Assembly (NCBI GenBank): GCA_023460235.1
Contig: JAEWRE010000039.1
Coordinates: 168,772-232,771, forward strand
Length of the DNA: 64,000 nt
DNA from: Bacillota bacterium
GTDB lineage: Bacteria; Bacillota; Clostridia; TANB77; CAG-465
Reading direction: 5' to 3'
The position numbers and the translations under genes are program-made. This document shows positions 8,655 to 17,081 of the stretch, one piece after another. The stretch's first letter is position 1; each line of letters opens with the position of its first letter. The notes beneath the pieces were generated by a model. It searched no databases, was not told where the DNA came from, and was given only the letters and a program-made list of their open reading frames with translations.

Positions 8655-8696
8655 TATATTGACAAGAAAATTTTTTAAAAAAATAAGGAGAAAATA

Positions 8697-9065
8697 ATGA
8701 ATGAATCTGATAGAGAATTAATTGGTAAGAGACTAAAGTCAAGAAGAGAGTTAGCTGGATTAACTCAAGAACAAGTTGGTGAAAAAATAGGAAAAACCTT
8801 TGCTACTGTTGCAAAATATGAAAGTGGTGAAATAAAAAATATAGATATAATGGTTATTAGCACAATTGCTGATATAACTGAAACTGACATTGACTATTTA
8901 TTATTAAAAAATGATGATCCAAACCCTAAGAGCAATTATATAAAGTATAAACATTTAAATAATTCTTTAATAGGTAGAGTTTCTAAAAAAATGGAAGGGA
9001 TGTCAGATAACGAGCTGCAAATGCTTGATAAGATAATAGATGCTCTTATGAATGAAAAGAAATAA
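8697..9065 (+). CDS. XRE-family phage repressor (CI-like)
   Basis: A 122-residue protein with an N-terminal helix-turn-helix at about residues 10-65 (LKSRRELAGLTQEQVGEKIG, then FATVAKYESGEIKNI). A short linker and helical C-terminus (about 95-120) follow. No LexA-like self-cleavage domain is present, so repression is more likely relieved by the neighbouring ImmA-like protein, as in ICEBs1. It faces the lytic operon across the operator region. It is intact. Confidence 0.85.
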   Translation: MNESDRELIGKRLKSRRELAGLTQEQVGEKIGKTFATVAKYESGEIKNIDIMVISTIADITETDIDYLLLKNDDPNPKSNYIKYKHLNNSLIGRVSKKMEGMSDNELQMLDKIIDALMNEKK

Positions 9066-9083
9066 AATTGGAGAATGTGTGTT

Positions 9084-9497
9084 ATGAAAAAATTTTATGA
9101 TTATATACAAAAGGAAAATATTATATATAAAGAAGATTATATTGATGAAAATATAAAGGGACTATGCATAAAACTACCGAACAGTAAGACTGCTATTATT
9201 CTTAACAATAGTCTAATAGAAAATAAAATTGAAAGAAACTGTATTCTTGCGGAAGAATTAGGACACTATTATTGTGATGCCCTTTATTCACCATTTTGTA
9301 AAGATCAAACGATAATAGATCGAAATGAATATAGAGCAAAGAAATGGGCATTTAAGTCTATCATAGGTAAAAAATTAAATCAAAATATAAAAAAGTATAA
9401 AAATATGCTTAAATATGAAGTTGCTGAAGAAATTGGTGTAACTGAAGATATGCTTGATATGGCATATGATTATTATAAAAGAAATGAGGCGCTTTAA
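9084..9497 (+). CDS. ImmA/IrrE-like metallopeptidase family protein
   Basis: About 137 residues. The core is CILAEELGHYYCDAL (about residues 50-65), matching the ImmA/IrrE active-site region. The first metal-ligand His of HExxH is replaced here (EELGH), a variant seen in many phage-associated relatives. It follows the repressor gene by 18 bases. In ICEBs1, ImmA cleaves the partner repressor ImmR, so this probably acts as antirepressor for the neighbouring protein, if active. I place the start at 9084 because GGAG at 9070-9073 is too close to the ATG at 9075. Confidence 0.7.
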   Translation: MKKFYDYIQKENIIYKEDYIDENIKGLCIKLPNSKTAIILNNSLIENKIERNCILAEELGHYYCDALYSPFCKDQTIIDRNEYRAKKWAFKSIIGKKLNQNIKKYKNMLKYEVAEEIGVTEDMLDMAYDYYKRNEAL

Positions 9498-9509
9498 TAG
9501 TTGGTAGTT

Positions 9510-10020
9510 ATAGGGAACATGGAAATTGATATGAATTAAAATATACTTACAAAGAAAAAACAAATTATAAAACAATTAAATTAAGCAAAGCTATGAATAT
9601 AGATACTGAATTACAAAGATTTGTAATTGCTATTGAAGATAAAGTATCACCTACCTCATCTATTAACTTTACAGTTTATGCTCAAAATGGTTGGATGAAT
9701 ATGCTTATCCAAAATTATCTGCCAAAACAATATAAGGTTACAAGGAACAATTAAACAATAAAATAATTCCTTATTTTGGAAGTATGCAATTGAAAGACAT
9801 TACAACTTATAATATTCAACTTTTTTTAAATGATTTATCAAAGGAATTTATAGTCGAGAAAATAGTAAAAGGTGAGAAAATAACACAATTAACACAATTA
9901 ACAGGATGCACAATAAAAAATACAAAGATTAATTTCAGTTATGCTCAATTCAGCAGTAAAGTGGCAATTAATTGAATTTAATCCGTGTATATATGTATAT
10001 TTCTTAAAGGTAAAGAAAGT
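9510..10020 (+). pseudogene. decayed tyrosine-recombinase integrase, N-terminal half only
   Basis: Fragments in shifted frames reproduce the SAM-like N-terminal domain of phage integrases. These are FTVYAQNGWMNML (about 9668-9706), then YFGSMQLKDITTYNIQLFL (about 9773-9829), then AVKWQLIEFNPC in another frame (about 9953-9988). The last matches the conserved integrase pattern ending in NPC, a few residues before the catalytic domain. At least two frameshifts or stops interrupt it. The entire catalytic domain (the R, H-x-x-R and Y motifs) is missing: the attachment site begins about 30 bases after the homology ends. The element therefore cannot excise with its own integrase. Confidence 0.7.
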
Positions 10021-10044
10021 ACAATAAAGTCAGTTTTTTTAATA

Positions 10045-10093
10045 GACTACGAATCCCCGTAGGCTGGGGGTTCGAATCCCTTCAGGTGCACCA
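10045..10093 (+). other. attachment site: 3' half of a tRNA-Arg(ACG) gene
   Basis: The sequence runs from the anticodon loop (CTACGAA at 10047-10053, anticodon ACG) through the 3' anticodon stem, variable loop, T-arm (TTCGAAT loop at 10071-10077) and acceptor strand CAGGTGC to a discriminator A and encoded CCA. The bases to its left do not complete the anticodon stem, so this is not a whole tRNA. It is the outer attachment site left when a phage integrates at the anticodon loop. An intact tRNA-Arg should stand at the other end of the element, left of the window. Confidence 0.8.
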
Positions 10094-10107
10094 TTATAAT
10101 TACTGTG

Positions 10108-10148
10108 ATATCAAGCATTATCTAAATATTTTGCTTGATATTTTTTTT
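10108..10148 (+). terminator. terminator behind the tRNA-Arg remnant
   Basis: ATATCAAGCA at 10108-10117 pairs with TGCTTGATAT at 10132-10141, followed by a T-run. It is probably the original tRNA-Arg terminator and overlaps the 3' end of the convergent membrane-protein gene. Confidence 0.7.
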
Positions 10149-10595
10149 ATCATAACTTGATTTTTTTACTGTAACAAGAATACTAAATAATAATGTTTGT
10201 ATTAATATTTCTAGTAAACCTCCAATTTGTAAACTTAATGGTTCTTTAGAAGGATAAAGATATATAAATTCTTCAATTGAAAAAGAAGCTGTACCAGGTG
10301 TATTAAAAATTCCTAATATTATAAGAATCAACCATACTCTTAACCATCCATATTTATTATTGATATAACTATTTCTAATTAATACTAGAACTATTCCAAA
10401 TAGAATACCTCTAATAATTTGAAAAAGTGGTGCCATTTTAACTATAATACTACTCATATCTCTTCGAGTTGAACTATCAATTAGGGAACTCTGATAATTA
10501 AATATTTGTGAAAAAACAATACCACAAACTACATATGTTATAACATGAATTATAGTTACTTTAAATATAAATTTTATTTTCTCATTTTTTATCAT
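10122..10595 (-). CDS. four-helix membrane protein of unknown function
   Basis: 157 residues with hydrophobic segments at about 10-30, 55-75, 85-105 and 130-148. No conserved active-site motif is recognised. It follows an XRE regulator that itself carries membrane helices, with a gap of about 40 bases, so the two probably form an operon. It lies just outside the prophage attachment site and so belongs to the chromosome. Confidence 0.55.
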   Translation of the reverse strand: MIKNEKIKFIFKVTIIHVITYVVCGIVFSQIFNYQSSLIDSSTRRDMSSIIVKMAPLFQIIRGILFGIVLVLIRNSYINNKYGWLRVWLILIILGIFNTPGTASFSIEEFIYLYPSKEPLSLQIGGLLEILIQTLLFSILVTVKKSSYDKKNIKQNI

Positions 10596-10634
10596 TTTTC
10601 TTACTATTTTATATAGATATTTTGCAGATATATT

Positions 10635-11258
10635 TTATTTACTATTTTGCTTTTCTTTTCGACTTTGAATATACGTTACAAGTGAACATATAAATATATA
10701 TATTATAAAAAATAGAATAAATTGCATATATGTATTGCTAGATAATATTGGATATGGTGCCATAAAATGTGAAAATAATAAATTGTATATTATAGACAAT
10801 GGTATAAACACAATAATCCATATATTGATTTTCCAAAATTTATTTTGAGATAACAATTTATCTTTGTTAGAAGCCTGATATTTTCCTATTGTAAAGATCA
10901 TAGTTCCAATTATCATAAATATAAAGCCTGCTAAAATTGCATCATCTGCCCTTGTATTATTCCATATAAAAATTGATATTAATAATCCTAAAAAATTTAA
11001 AGAGGTCGCTACTGAATTAAAAATATATGTGTTTTCTGTACTATTATCTCTTTTGTTATTTTCTATTCCCCTTAGTAATAAATCCGTAGTAACATCAAAA
11101 AAGTCACTTAGTAGTATTATTTTATCAATATCAGGTATTGATTGTCCACTCTCCCACTTTGAAACCGCTTGCCTTGATACCCCTATTTTATCTGCAAGTT
11201 CTTCTTGTGAAATTCCTTTAATTTTTCTAAATTCTAAAATCCTATCTGCTAATGTCAT
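10635..11258 (-). CDS. XRE-family regulator fused to a membrane domain
   Basis: 207 residues. The N-terminal helix-turn-helix (about 5-60) has the classic ISQEELADKIGVSRQAVSKWESGQSIPD core. The remainder (about 80-200) contains about four hydrophobic helices. Such fusions are common in Clostridia and are thought to be membrane-tethered regulators. Ribosome binding site AAGGAG and a -10-like TATAAT stand upstream of the ATG. The probable target is its own operon with the downstream membrane protein (inference). Confidence 0.75.
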   Translation of the reverse strand: MTLADRILEFRKIKGISQEELADKIGVSRQAVSKWESGQSIPDIDKIILLSDFFDVTTDLLLRGIENNKRDNSTENTYIFNSVATSLNFLGLLISIFIWNNTRADDAILAGFIFMIIGTMIFTIGKYQASNKDKLLSQNKFWKINIWIIVFIPLSIIYNLLFSHFMAPYPILSSNTYMQFILFFIIYIFICSLVTYIQSRKEKQNSK

Positions 11259-11496
11259 AATAAAAATCTCCTTTCTATTTTTATTATATCAATATCCTAG
11301 TTACACCTCAACCAAGTAGACCTTTAAATTTGTCAACTAACGGTTGCATGATATCTTAATTATCTTTTTTTACAAAAATTATACTATAAAAAGAAATAAT
11401 TTAATATATGAATTTTAGAATTATAATAAAATATTATTATTTTTCTTTATAAATTTATGCATACTATTATTAATATAGTTAGCTTTTAATATCTGA

Positions 11497-11832
11497 TCAT
11501 ATAAAATTTTTAGTTTTTCTTTTCATTATTATTACATCATCCCTTATGTACTCAACAATATAACTAAAAATTTTATCCACTTCAAATTCTTCAATAAAAA
11601 ATATTTCATCTTTTGTAAAAACATAATTATAATCATATATAACTTGATTACACATATTTAATATTAGATTATACAACTTCTCTTTTATTATTGTTTCTAG
11701 TAAAACACTATATTTTCCATTTTGATTTTTCTTTATATGTTCAACAAAATTATATTTATAATATATTTCATTTGACTTCTTTTTTATTTCATTATAATAA
11801 TTATATTTTTTAAATATATTAAACAATTTCAT
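11497..11832 (-). CDS. hypothetical 111-residue protein
   Basis: A Lys/Tyr/Ile-rich soluble helical protein with no recognised domain. I chose the ATG at 11832 because it follows GAGGTGGAG at proper spacing; an in-frame TTG four codons upstream would sit inside that site. It lies alone between two XRE regulators and could be under control of the divergent one. Confidence 0.5.
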   Translation of the reverse strand: MKLFNIFKKYNYYNEIKKKSNEIYYKYNFVEHIKKNQNGKYSVLLETIIKEKLYNLILNMCNQVIYDYNYVFTKDEIFFIEEFEVDKIFSYIVEYIRDDVIIMKRKTKNFI

Positions 11833-11962
11833 ACTCCACCTCAAGACCTATTAGTTATAAAATATGCATAATAAGTCATTATATTTAACTACAAAATAAT
11901 GTATTATATTATATAATGATCTTTATTTATATAATACATACATGATTTGAAAGGATTTTATT

Positions 11963-12313
11963 ATGAATTATTTGTCTTTATTTAAAAATGATTTTGAACT
12001 AAGAAACCATATATCAACAAGCATAAAAAAAATACGAAAAGAGAATAATCTAACTCAAGAAAAACTAGCAGAGCTTCTAAATGTTTCTGTTGAACATATA
12101 TCACGTATTGAAAATTGCAAGTATACTTGCTCAATAATGCTAATCTTTAAGATTTGTACTATATTTAAAATGGATATTCATGATTTCTTTAATATATCTA
12201 TTAATAATTCAACTGATGATATTTCCAATTTTTTAAAAAATTTACCAGCAGAAAAATATAACGCAATTACTGATTTTTGTAAAGAAGTAGAAAAATATCG
12301 AAATAATTCATAA
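11963..12313 (+). CDS. XRE-family transcriptional regulator
   Basis: 116 residues with an N-terminal helix-turn-helix at about 18-75 (IRKENNLTQEKLAELLNVS, then HISRIENCKY). A short acidic helical tail follows. Ribosome binding site AAAGGA precedes it. The upstream region (11850-11960) is very AT-rich with several TATAAT-like boxes. It is encoded against the local strand bias and divergently from the hypothetical gene at 11497-11832, which may be its target. Confidence 0.75.
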   Translation: MNYLSLFKNDFELRNHISTSIKKIRKENNLTQEKLAELLNVSVEHISRIENCKYTCSIMLIFKICTIFKMDIHDFFNISINNSTDDISNFLKNLPAEKYNAITDFCKEVEKYRNNS

Positions 12314-12434
12314 TTTAATACATATATATTACCAAAATCTTTCATATTTGTAAATATATTTTTTAAAAATATATTAATTTTTATGATATTTTTAAACACT
12401 TATAGTATTTAATTAAATTTATATAGTTATAAAA

Positions 12435-12468
12435 AACAAGCAAAGAAAATTTATTTTCCTTGCTTGTT
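12435..12468 (-). terminator. terminator of the cwlD-tadA operon
   Basis: AACAAGCAAAGAAAAT pairs with the tadA 3' end (TTTTCCTTGCTTGTT). A T-run follows on the minus strand. Confidence 0.75.
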
Positions 12469-12906
12469 TTTCCTTAGATATCTAAAGAATTCACTAATTA
12501 TATCAGAGCATTCTTCGCAATTTTCTAAATATTCATATTCTACTCTATGTGTTGTGTTTATATTAAACATATTTGATATAGATCCTACGCAACCATTTTT
12601 TTCATCTTTTGCACCTATATAAACTTTTTTTATTCTAGACTGAGTTACTGCACCTGCACACATAGCACATGGTTCGAGTGTCACATACATTTCGCACCCA
12701 TCTAATCTCCAACTATTTAACTTTTTACAAGCCTTTAGCATACACAGCATTTCAGCATGAGCAAAAAAAGTATTATTTTTTTCTCTTAAGTTATGTGCTC
12801 TTGCAATTATTTTATCATCTTTTACTATAACAGCTCCAACTGGTACTTCATATTTATCATAAGCTTTTTTAGCTTCTTCCAAAGCTTTTTTCATATATTT
12901 ATTCAA
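12451..12906 (-). CDS. tadA: tRNA-specific adenosine deaminase
   Basis: 151 residues of the cytidine/deoxycytidylate deaminase fold. The zinc site is HAE at residues 50-52 with PCAMC at 79-83, and the flanking CAGAVTQSRIKKVYIGAKD is typical of TadA. It converts adenosine 34 to inosine in tRNA-Arg(ACG), the same tRNA species whose 3' half marks the prophage attachment site. It overlaps the upstream cwlD gene by eight bases, so the two are translationally coupled. Confidence 0.92.
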   Translation of the reverse strand: MNKYMKKALEEAKKAYDKYEVPVGAVIVKDDKIIARAHNLREKNNTFFAHAEMLCMLKACKKLNSWRLDGCEMYVTLEPCAMCAGAVTQSRIKKVYIGAKDEKNGCVGSISNMFNINTTHRVEYEYLENCEECSDIISEFFRYLRKNKQGK

Positions 12907-13639
12907 CGTTTTCTACTCCTTTTGAAAAGTAATCTTGCAAACCTACATATATACCCCACGCTAATTTACTTTGATAGTCATCAGTAGTTAAAAGTTTTGC
13001 TTCTTGAGCATTAGATAAAAAACCACATTCAACTATAACACAAGGTATTGTTACATTATTCATTATATATACATCAGTTATAGGAAGAGGAACTCTATCA
13101 TTTTTAAATTCAATATTTTTATTTAAATTCTCTTGAATCAAATTTGCAATTAATTTACTTTCTGAACTGTTTTTTTGATAGAAAGCTTGCCATCCTCTAT
13201 ATACTTCAGATGGAGGATATTTATTAAGATGTATAGATATAAATATATCAGCAGAGCTTGCATTTCCTATTTTTACTCTATTTTTTATATCACTAACTTT
13301 TTTATTCCTTATACTTGCATTATCAGAAGAATATATCCCATTTTCATCACTTCTAGTTAATATAACTTTTGCACCACTCTGTTCAATTAATTTTTGAAGT
13401 TTTAATGTTATAGCAAGATTTGTTGCTTGCTCTGTTGTACCATTAAAACCAACAGCTCCTTCGTCTGGCAATCCATGTCCCGCATCTATTACTATAATTT
13501 TATTTGTTATTGGAGTAGCATTTGCTTGGATCAAAGTATTATTTTCTGATGTATTTTCAATTATAGCATATATACCTAATGAAAAGCAAACAAATAATCC
13601 TATTAAAAGAAATCGCTTACCTAGTATTGTAAATTTCAT
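12899..13639 (-). CDS. cwlD: N-acetylmuramoyl-L-alanine amidase, CwlD type
   Basis: 246 residues with an N-terminal membrane anchor (about 8-28) and an Amidase_3 domain from about 47. Zinc-site residues are visible: DAGHG (His55), Glu70, SIHLN (His137) and the catalytic Glu204 in VECGF. Length and single-domain layout match CwlD, which with PdaA makes the muramic-delta-lactam of spore cortex. Expression is expected in the mother cell during sporulation. It is coupled to tadA. Confidence 0.85.
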   Translation of the reverse strand: MKFTILGKRFLLIGLFVCFSLGIYAIIENTSENNTLIQANATPITNKIIVIDAGHGLPDEGAVGFNGTTEQATNLAITLKLQKLIEQSGAKVILTRSDENGIYSSDNASIRNKKVSDIKNRVKIGNASSADIFISIHLNKYPPSEVYRGWQAFYQKNSSESKLIANLIQENLNKNIEFKNDRVPLPITDVYIMNNVTIPCVIVECGFLSNAQEAKLLTTDDYQSKLAWGIYVGLQDYFSKGVENVE

Positions 13640-13731
13640 CTTATCACCTGTTAAATATATATGTATATTAATATGATATAATGAAAATTTAAAATCAATA
13701 TATTATATTTTAATAAAAGCAATTATAAAAT

Positions 13732-13759
13732 AAAAGCAGAAATAAATTTTCTGCTTTAT
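13732..13759 (-). terminator. terminator behind the small membrane-protein gene
   Basis: AAAGCAGAAAT pairs with ATTTTCTGCTTT across a short loop, with a T-run on the minus strand. Confidence 0.65.
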
Positions 13760-13779
13760 AATAAAAATAAATAATTAAA

Positions 13780-13926
13780 TTAGTATATATTAATCTCGCC
13801 CTCATTAACAGTTTCCACAAAATCTATATTTCTTTCCTTTATAAAAGCATTAGCATATAAAGAAAGTAATACTATCAATACCACACATACATATAAAATA
13901 CTCTTTTGCTTATTTGTTAGTTTCAT
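13780..13926 (-). CDS. 48-residue single-pass membrane protein
   Basis: A small gene with a good ribosome binding site (AAGGTG) before the ATG at 13926. The product has a basic N-terminus (MKLTNKQK), one hydrophobic helix (about residues 9-26) and an acidic C-terminal tail. It is followed by a terminator. No family is recognised. It sits between the cwlD and YugP-like genes. Confidence 0.6.
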   Translation of the reverse strand: MKLTNKQKSILYVCVVLIVLLSLYANAFIKERNIDFVETVNEGEINIY

Positions 13927-13958
13927 ACAATCACCTTATAATATATATATTAGATTTA

Positions 13959-14588
13959 TTAAAAAATATAATATAGTATATATATTAACATTAATCTTAG
14001 TAATTTAAAGAAAACTAAGTTTATCAAAAATAATGGTAATAAGAAACTAGTCTGAAATTTATATATATCAATTATTATTTTCTTTTTTTCTGTCTCAATT
14101 CTTCCATTCAAATATTCATCAGATAAAATGACTGATCGCCTTACAGCATCAATTTCAAGTATAAGCCTTACTGTTATTGAAGCTAATACTATCACTAGAT
14201 ATATAAAGAAAATAAAATTATAATCTTTAAAAAAAATATCTAAAACTAATGATATAATAAAAAATAATATTTCTAAGTTAGATAATATAAAATTTATTTT
14301 CTGTAATATTTTGGATTGTATAGAATGTATACATTCATGTGCAATAACACAAATTCTTCCAAATTTATTATTGTGTTTTGTATTCAGATATATTGTATCA
14401 TAAAAAAAAACATAGTAATTGTTTTTTATATCATTATCTTCAACTAATTTAGTAGTTTTATTTCCTAAATAATCTAAAATTTCATCTGTAACGATTTTAT
14501 TATTTGGAAGTTCGCTAATTATTTTATCAGCATCTTGTCTTAATTTAGATTTTTTACTAATAATCTTAATTTTATCAAGATATTCCAT
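13959..14588 (-). CDS. YugP-like membrane zinc metallopeptidase
   Basis: 209 residues. HECIH at 84-88 provides the HExxH zinc site, and Glu145 in LEIDAVRRS is the probable third ligand, matching the EFDASRRA motif of the YugP family. Hydrophobic segments flank the site at about 100-120, 125-145 and 185-207. The family is membrane-bound and its substrate is unknown. Its start overlaps the stop of the YlbF-family gene. Confidence 0.7.
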   Translation of the reverse strand: MEYLDKIKIISKKSKLRQDADKIISELPNNKIVTDEILDYLGNKTTKLVEDNDIKNNYYVFFYDTIYLNTKHNNKFGRICVIAHECIHSIQSKILQKINFILSNLEILFFIISLVLDIFFKDYNFIFFIYLVIVLASITVRLILEIDAVRRSVILSDEYLNGRIETEKKKIIIDIYKFQTSFLLPLFLINLVFFKLLRLMLIYILYYIF

Positions 14589-14926
14589 TAAAATTCAATT
14601 ATCTCCTTTATACTATCACCTATTGATTTTTGCATATCTGCAAGAAGTACATTAATTCTCATTTCACATTCAAGCATGGCTCTCATGTCGTTATTTTGTA
14701 TTATAATTGAATATAGATTTTCTAATTCTTTTTGCATATTTTCATCAATTTTTCCAGTATTTAAATAATCAAACTGTTGTTTTTGTTGTTTCTCTTTAAA
14801 TTCTTTCATTAAATTATATAATTTATCGTCAGATTTAATTTTTGATTTTAAGCTCAAAAACTCCCTATATTCATTTGTATCTTTTAAACTTCTTATCAAT
14901 TCATCTACTTTATCGTAAAAATTCAT
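14588..14926 (-). CDS. YlbF/YmcA-family regulator
   Basis: 112 residues, all helical, with the YlbF/YmcA pattern: an N-terminal helix ending in EYREFLSLKSKIKSD, then LYNLMKEFKEKQQKQQ (about 38-55), then a long C-terminal helix. In Bacillus, YlbF and YmcA form part of a complex that affects RNase Y and sporulation/competence. A Clostridial homologue is likely to play a related role (inference). It is coupled to the downstream metallopeptidase. Confidence 0.7.
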   Translation of the reverse strand: MNFYDKVDELIRSLKDTNEYREFLSLKSKIKSDDKLYNLMKEFKEKQQKQQFDYLNTGKIDENMQKELENLYSIIIQNNDMRAMLECEMRINVLLADMQKSIGDSIKEIIEF

Positions 14927-15019
14927 AAAATCACCACCTTCTATATTATATAATAAAAAAATACAAAATTAAATATATTAAATTAATTTTGTATTTTTTA
15001 ATTAACTATATAGCATTTA

Positions 15020-16306
15020 TTATTTTGCTATTTCATCTAAATATTCTTTAGCATTTTTTAATTCCAAATAATCACTTGAAGTGATATTTGATTTATCGTT
15101 ATCATAGTTTTCTATTTCACTATTTACTAGATACATACTTTTTATATATTTAGCAGAAAATTTAGTCCATATTCCACTTAAATCAGCTACCTTCATATCA
15201 GTTTCTATTGATGTTTCTTGGCCTTTTTTATCTTTTTTTATTGTTTTAGTAAATTCAATACTCGAAATAGTACTCAATCTATTTTCTTCAGTTTCATAAC
15301 TTCCAATAAAATCCCCAAGTCCGTATGCTATATATACATGAGAATCTTTTTCATTAACAGTTATTAAATCTTCTTCTGTGTTTTGTACAGTATTACTACC
15401 AGTTCCAAAAACAACATTTACTCCATTTTTAAATAATATATCTACACATTCTTTTTGCTTACTTGTTGTAATTTTACTATCTTGATTTTGTGAATATAGA
15501 TATGATATTATATAATCAACATTTTTTGATTTTAAGTATTCTATATCTTTTTTTAGATCTTTTTCATTAAATACATTAACTAAATAGTCCTTTTTATCAC
15601 TAATTTTAGTTTGAGAAGATGTAGTATATGATAATATTCCAAGAGTTATATTATTTTTTGTAATTACAATAGGATTATTTCTTGATTCTGAACTGATTCC
15701 TATTTGAGCTATATTTTTATTTTTTAATTCTGTTGTTGTTGCTACTATTCCATTTTCTGATTTATCCATAGCATGATATGTTGCAGTTGCAACAATACTA
15801 ATATTTAATTTTTTTAATGTATCTAATAGTTCATTTGGTGCATTATATGTATCTTTACTTGTATAACTTGAATTATCAACAACAGGTGTTGCAAGGCTAG
15901 CCATCACGATATCAAATTTTTTTAACTCACTTGATATTGAATCAGTTCCAGTAGAAAAATCATAACTAGATGTACCTTTTGCACCTTTTAATGTATTAGA
16001 TGATAGATATATGTCACCTAAGGCTGCAAATTTCAAACTATAATTCTCTTCAGTTTGTTTTGGTGCATGTGAATAAACTACATTTACAACTGAACTTACA
16101 GAATTATATAGCCACATTTTTTCTTTTTCTTTATTACCTAAAGTATAACTAATCATTGAATAAATTTGATAAAATAAGAAAATAGTAATTATTAACCACA
16201 TGAATAATTTAACTTTTATTTTATCATTTTCTTTATCATTTTCTTTGTTATTTACAACTAGACGCTCTTCTTCGTCTATATTATTATCAATATTTCCTCT
16301 TCTCAT
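15020..16306 (-). CDS. CapA-family (PGA_cap) phosphoesterase-like membrane protein
   Basis: 428 residues with a cytoplasmic N-terminus, a membrane anchor at about 33-52, and an extracellular CapA/PGA_cap domain from about 85. The domain opens with KFAALGDIYLSSNTLKG (usually GDIMLS). Later motifs include IVATATYHAMDKSENG where the family has NNHAxDxG, and VNVVFGTGSNTVQ where it has HPHVxQ. Several usual metal ligands are changed, so enzymatic activity is doubtful. Relatives participate in poly-gamma-glutamate capsule synthesis, but there are no capB or capC neighbours. Confidence 0.75.
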   Translation of the reverse strand: MRRGNIDNNIDEEERLVVNNKENDKENDKIKVKLFMWLIITIFLFYQIYSMISYTLGNKEKEKMWLYNSVSSVVNVVYSHAPKQTEENYSLKFAALGDIYLSSNTLKGAKGTSSYDFSTGTDSISSELKKFDIVMASLATPVVDNSSYTSKDTYNAPNELLDTLKKLNISIVATATYHAMDKSENGIVATTTELKNKNIAQIGISSESRNNPIVITKNNITLGILSYTTSSQTKISDKKDYLVNVFNEKDLKKDIEYLKSKNVDYIISYLYSQNQDSKITTSKQKECVDILFKNGVNVVFGTGSNTVQNTEEDLITVNEKDSHVYIAYGLGDFIGSYETEENRLSTISSIEFTKTIKKDKKGQETSIETDMKVADLSGIWTKFSAKYIKSMYLVNSEIENYDNDKSNITSSDYLELKNAKEYLDEIAK

Positions 16307-16351
16307 TATTATCTCCCTAATATATATTATAGCTATGTACTAATTATTATA

Positions 16352-16756
16352 CTACAAGTTATTACATATTTGCAACTGAACGGGAGATAATTTACTATTT
16401 TTACTATTTACTAAATCAGTCATATTTTGTATGATTTGATTTTGTTTTATACATTCTAAATTATTATTAATACCTCTTTCTTTAGAACTGAGTTGCTTTG
16501 CTACATTATTGATTTCATTAATATTAAATTTATCATATGCATCATACCATTTTTCACATAAATTTTTGAAATTATTAACTTTATCGTCAAGTTTTAAGAA
16601 ACTTTTTTCCACTTTTTCAGTAAATGTCTTACTTGAAACAAAAGATTTTATATCCTTGAAAAATTTTTCTATATAATTTGAAAATATGTTATTTTTAAAA
16701 TTATTTTTATATAATATATCAAGTCCAACATTAATAGCAGAAGTAAGTCCGTCCAC
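16352..16756 (-). pseudogene. 3' part of a frameshifted gene ending the secretion-like operon
   Basis: 134 residues, helical, no membrane helix, no recognised domain. It overlaps the end of the preceding reading frame (16731-17081). Joining the two by a one-base correction in a TTTT run near 16766 gives one continuous protein of about 245 residues in which the junction reads KESAF-VDGLTSAIN. The GTG at 16756 has no good ribosome binding site, which favours a broken or frameshifted single gene over two genes. Confidence 0.5.
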
Positions 16757-17081
16757 GAAAAGCGGACTCTTTTACTTTATTAATATCTTTAAGTACATTT
16801 ATAGGCATATTTATTATTTCTATACCTTCTCTTATACTACTATTTATAGCTGTTTTTAATATTTCTTTAAAATCTTTTGATTTAAAAGAATCCTTTACAT
16901 CCATTAATATATCTTTTACATGATCATTTATTGGAAATGATTTAATTGCATAGTCGGCTCCTTTATCAATTATACCTTCAATTAAATTTTGAAATCCATT
17001 TTTATTTTTATTAATTTGTAGCACTAATTCTTTATCCACTTTTATTTCATTATGTAGATTTAAATCCATTATATTATTCAT
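16731..17081 (-). pseudogene. 5' part of a frameshifted gene ending the secretion-like operon
   Basis: 116 residues, of which the last ~9 (RGRTYFCY) are probably out-of-frame. Preceded by a proper ribosome binding site and overlapping the end of the TadB/C-like gene, so it is the start of the real gene. Sequence is amphipathic helix with repeated Lys/Asp/Ile patterns (GIIDKGADYAIKSFP near 35-50). No family is recognised. It is possibly a component specific to this secretion-like cluster. Confidence 0.5.

Noticed and set aside
10045..10093. A complete tRNA-Arg gene
   Set aside because: The 5' half is missing: the bases left of the anticodon loop do not pair with the 3' anticodon stem and there is no D-arm or acceptor 5' strand.
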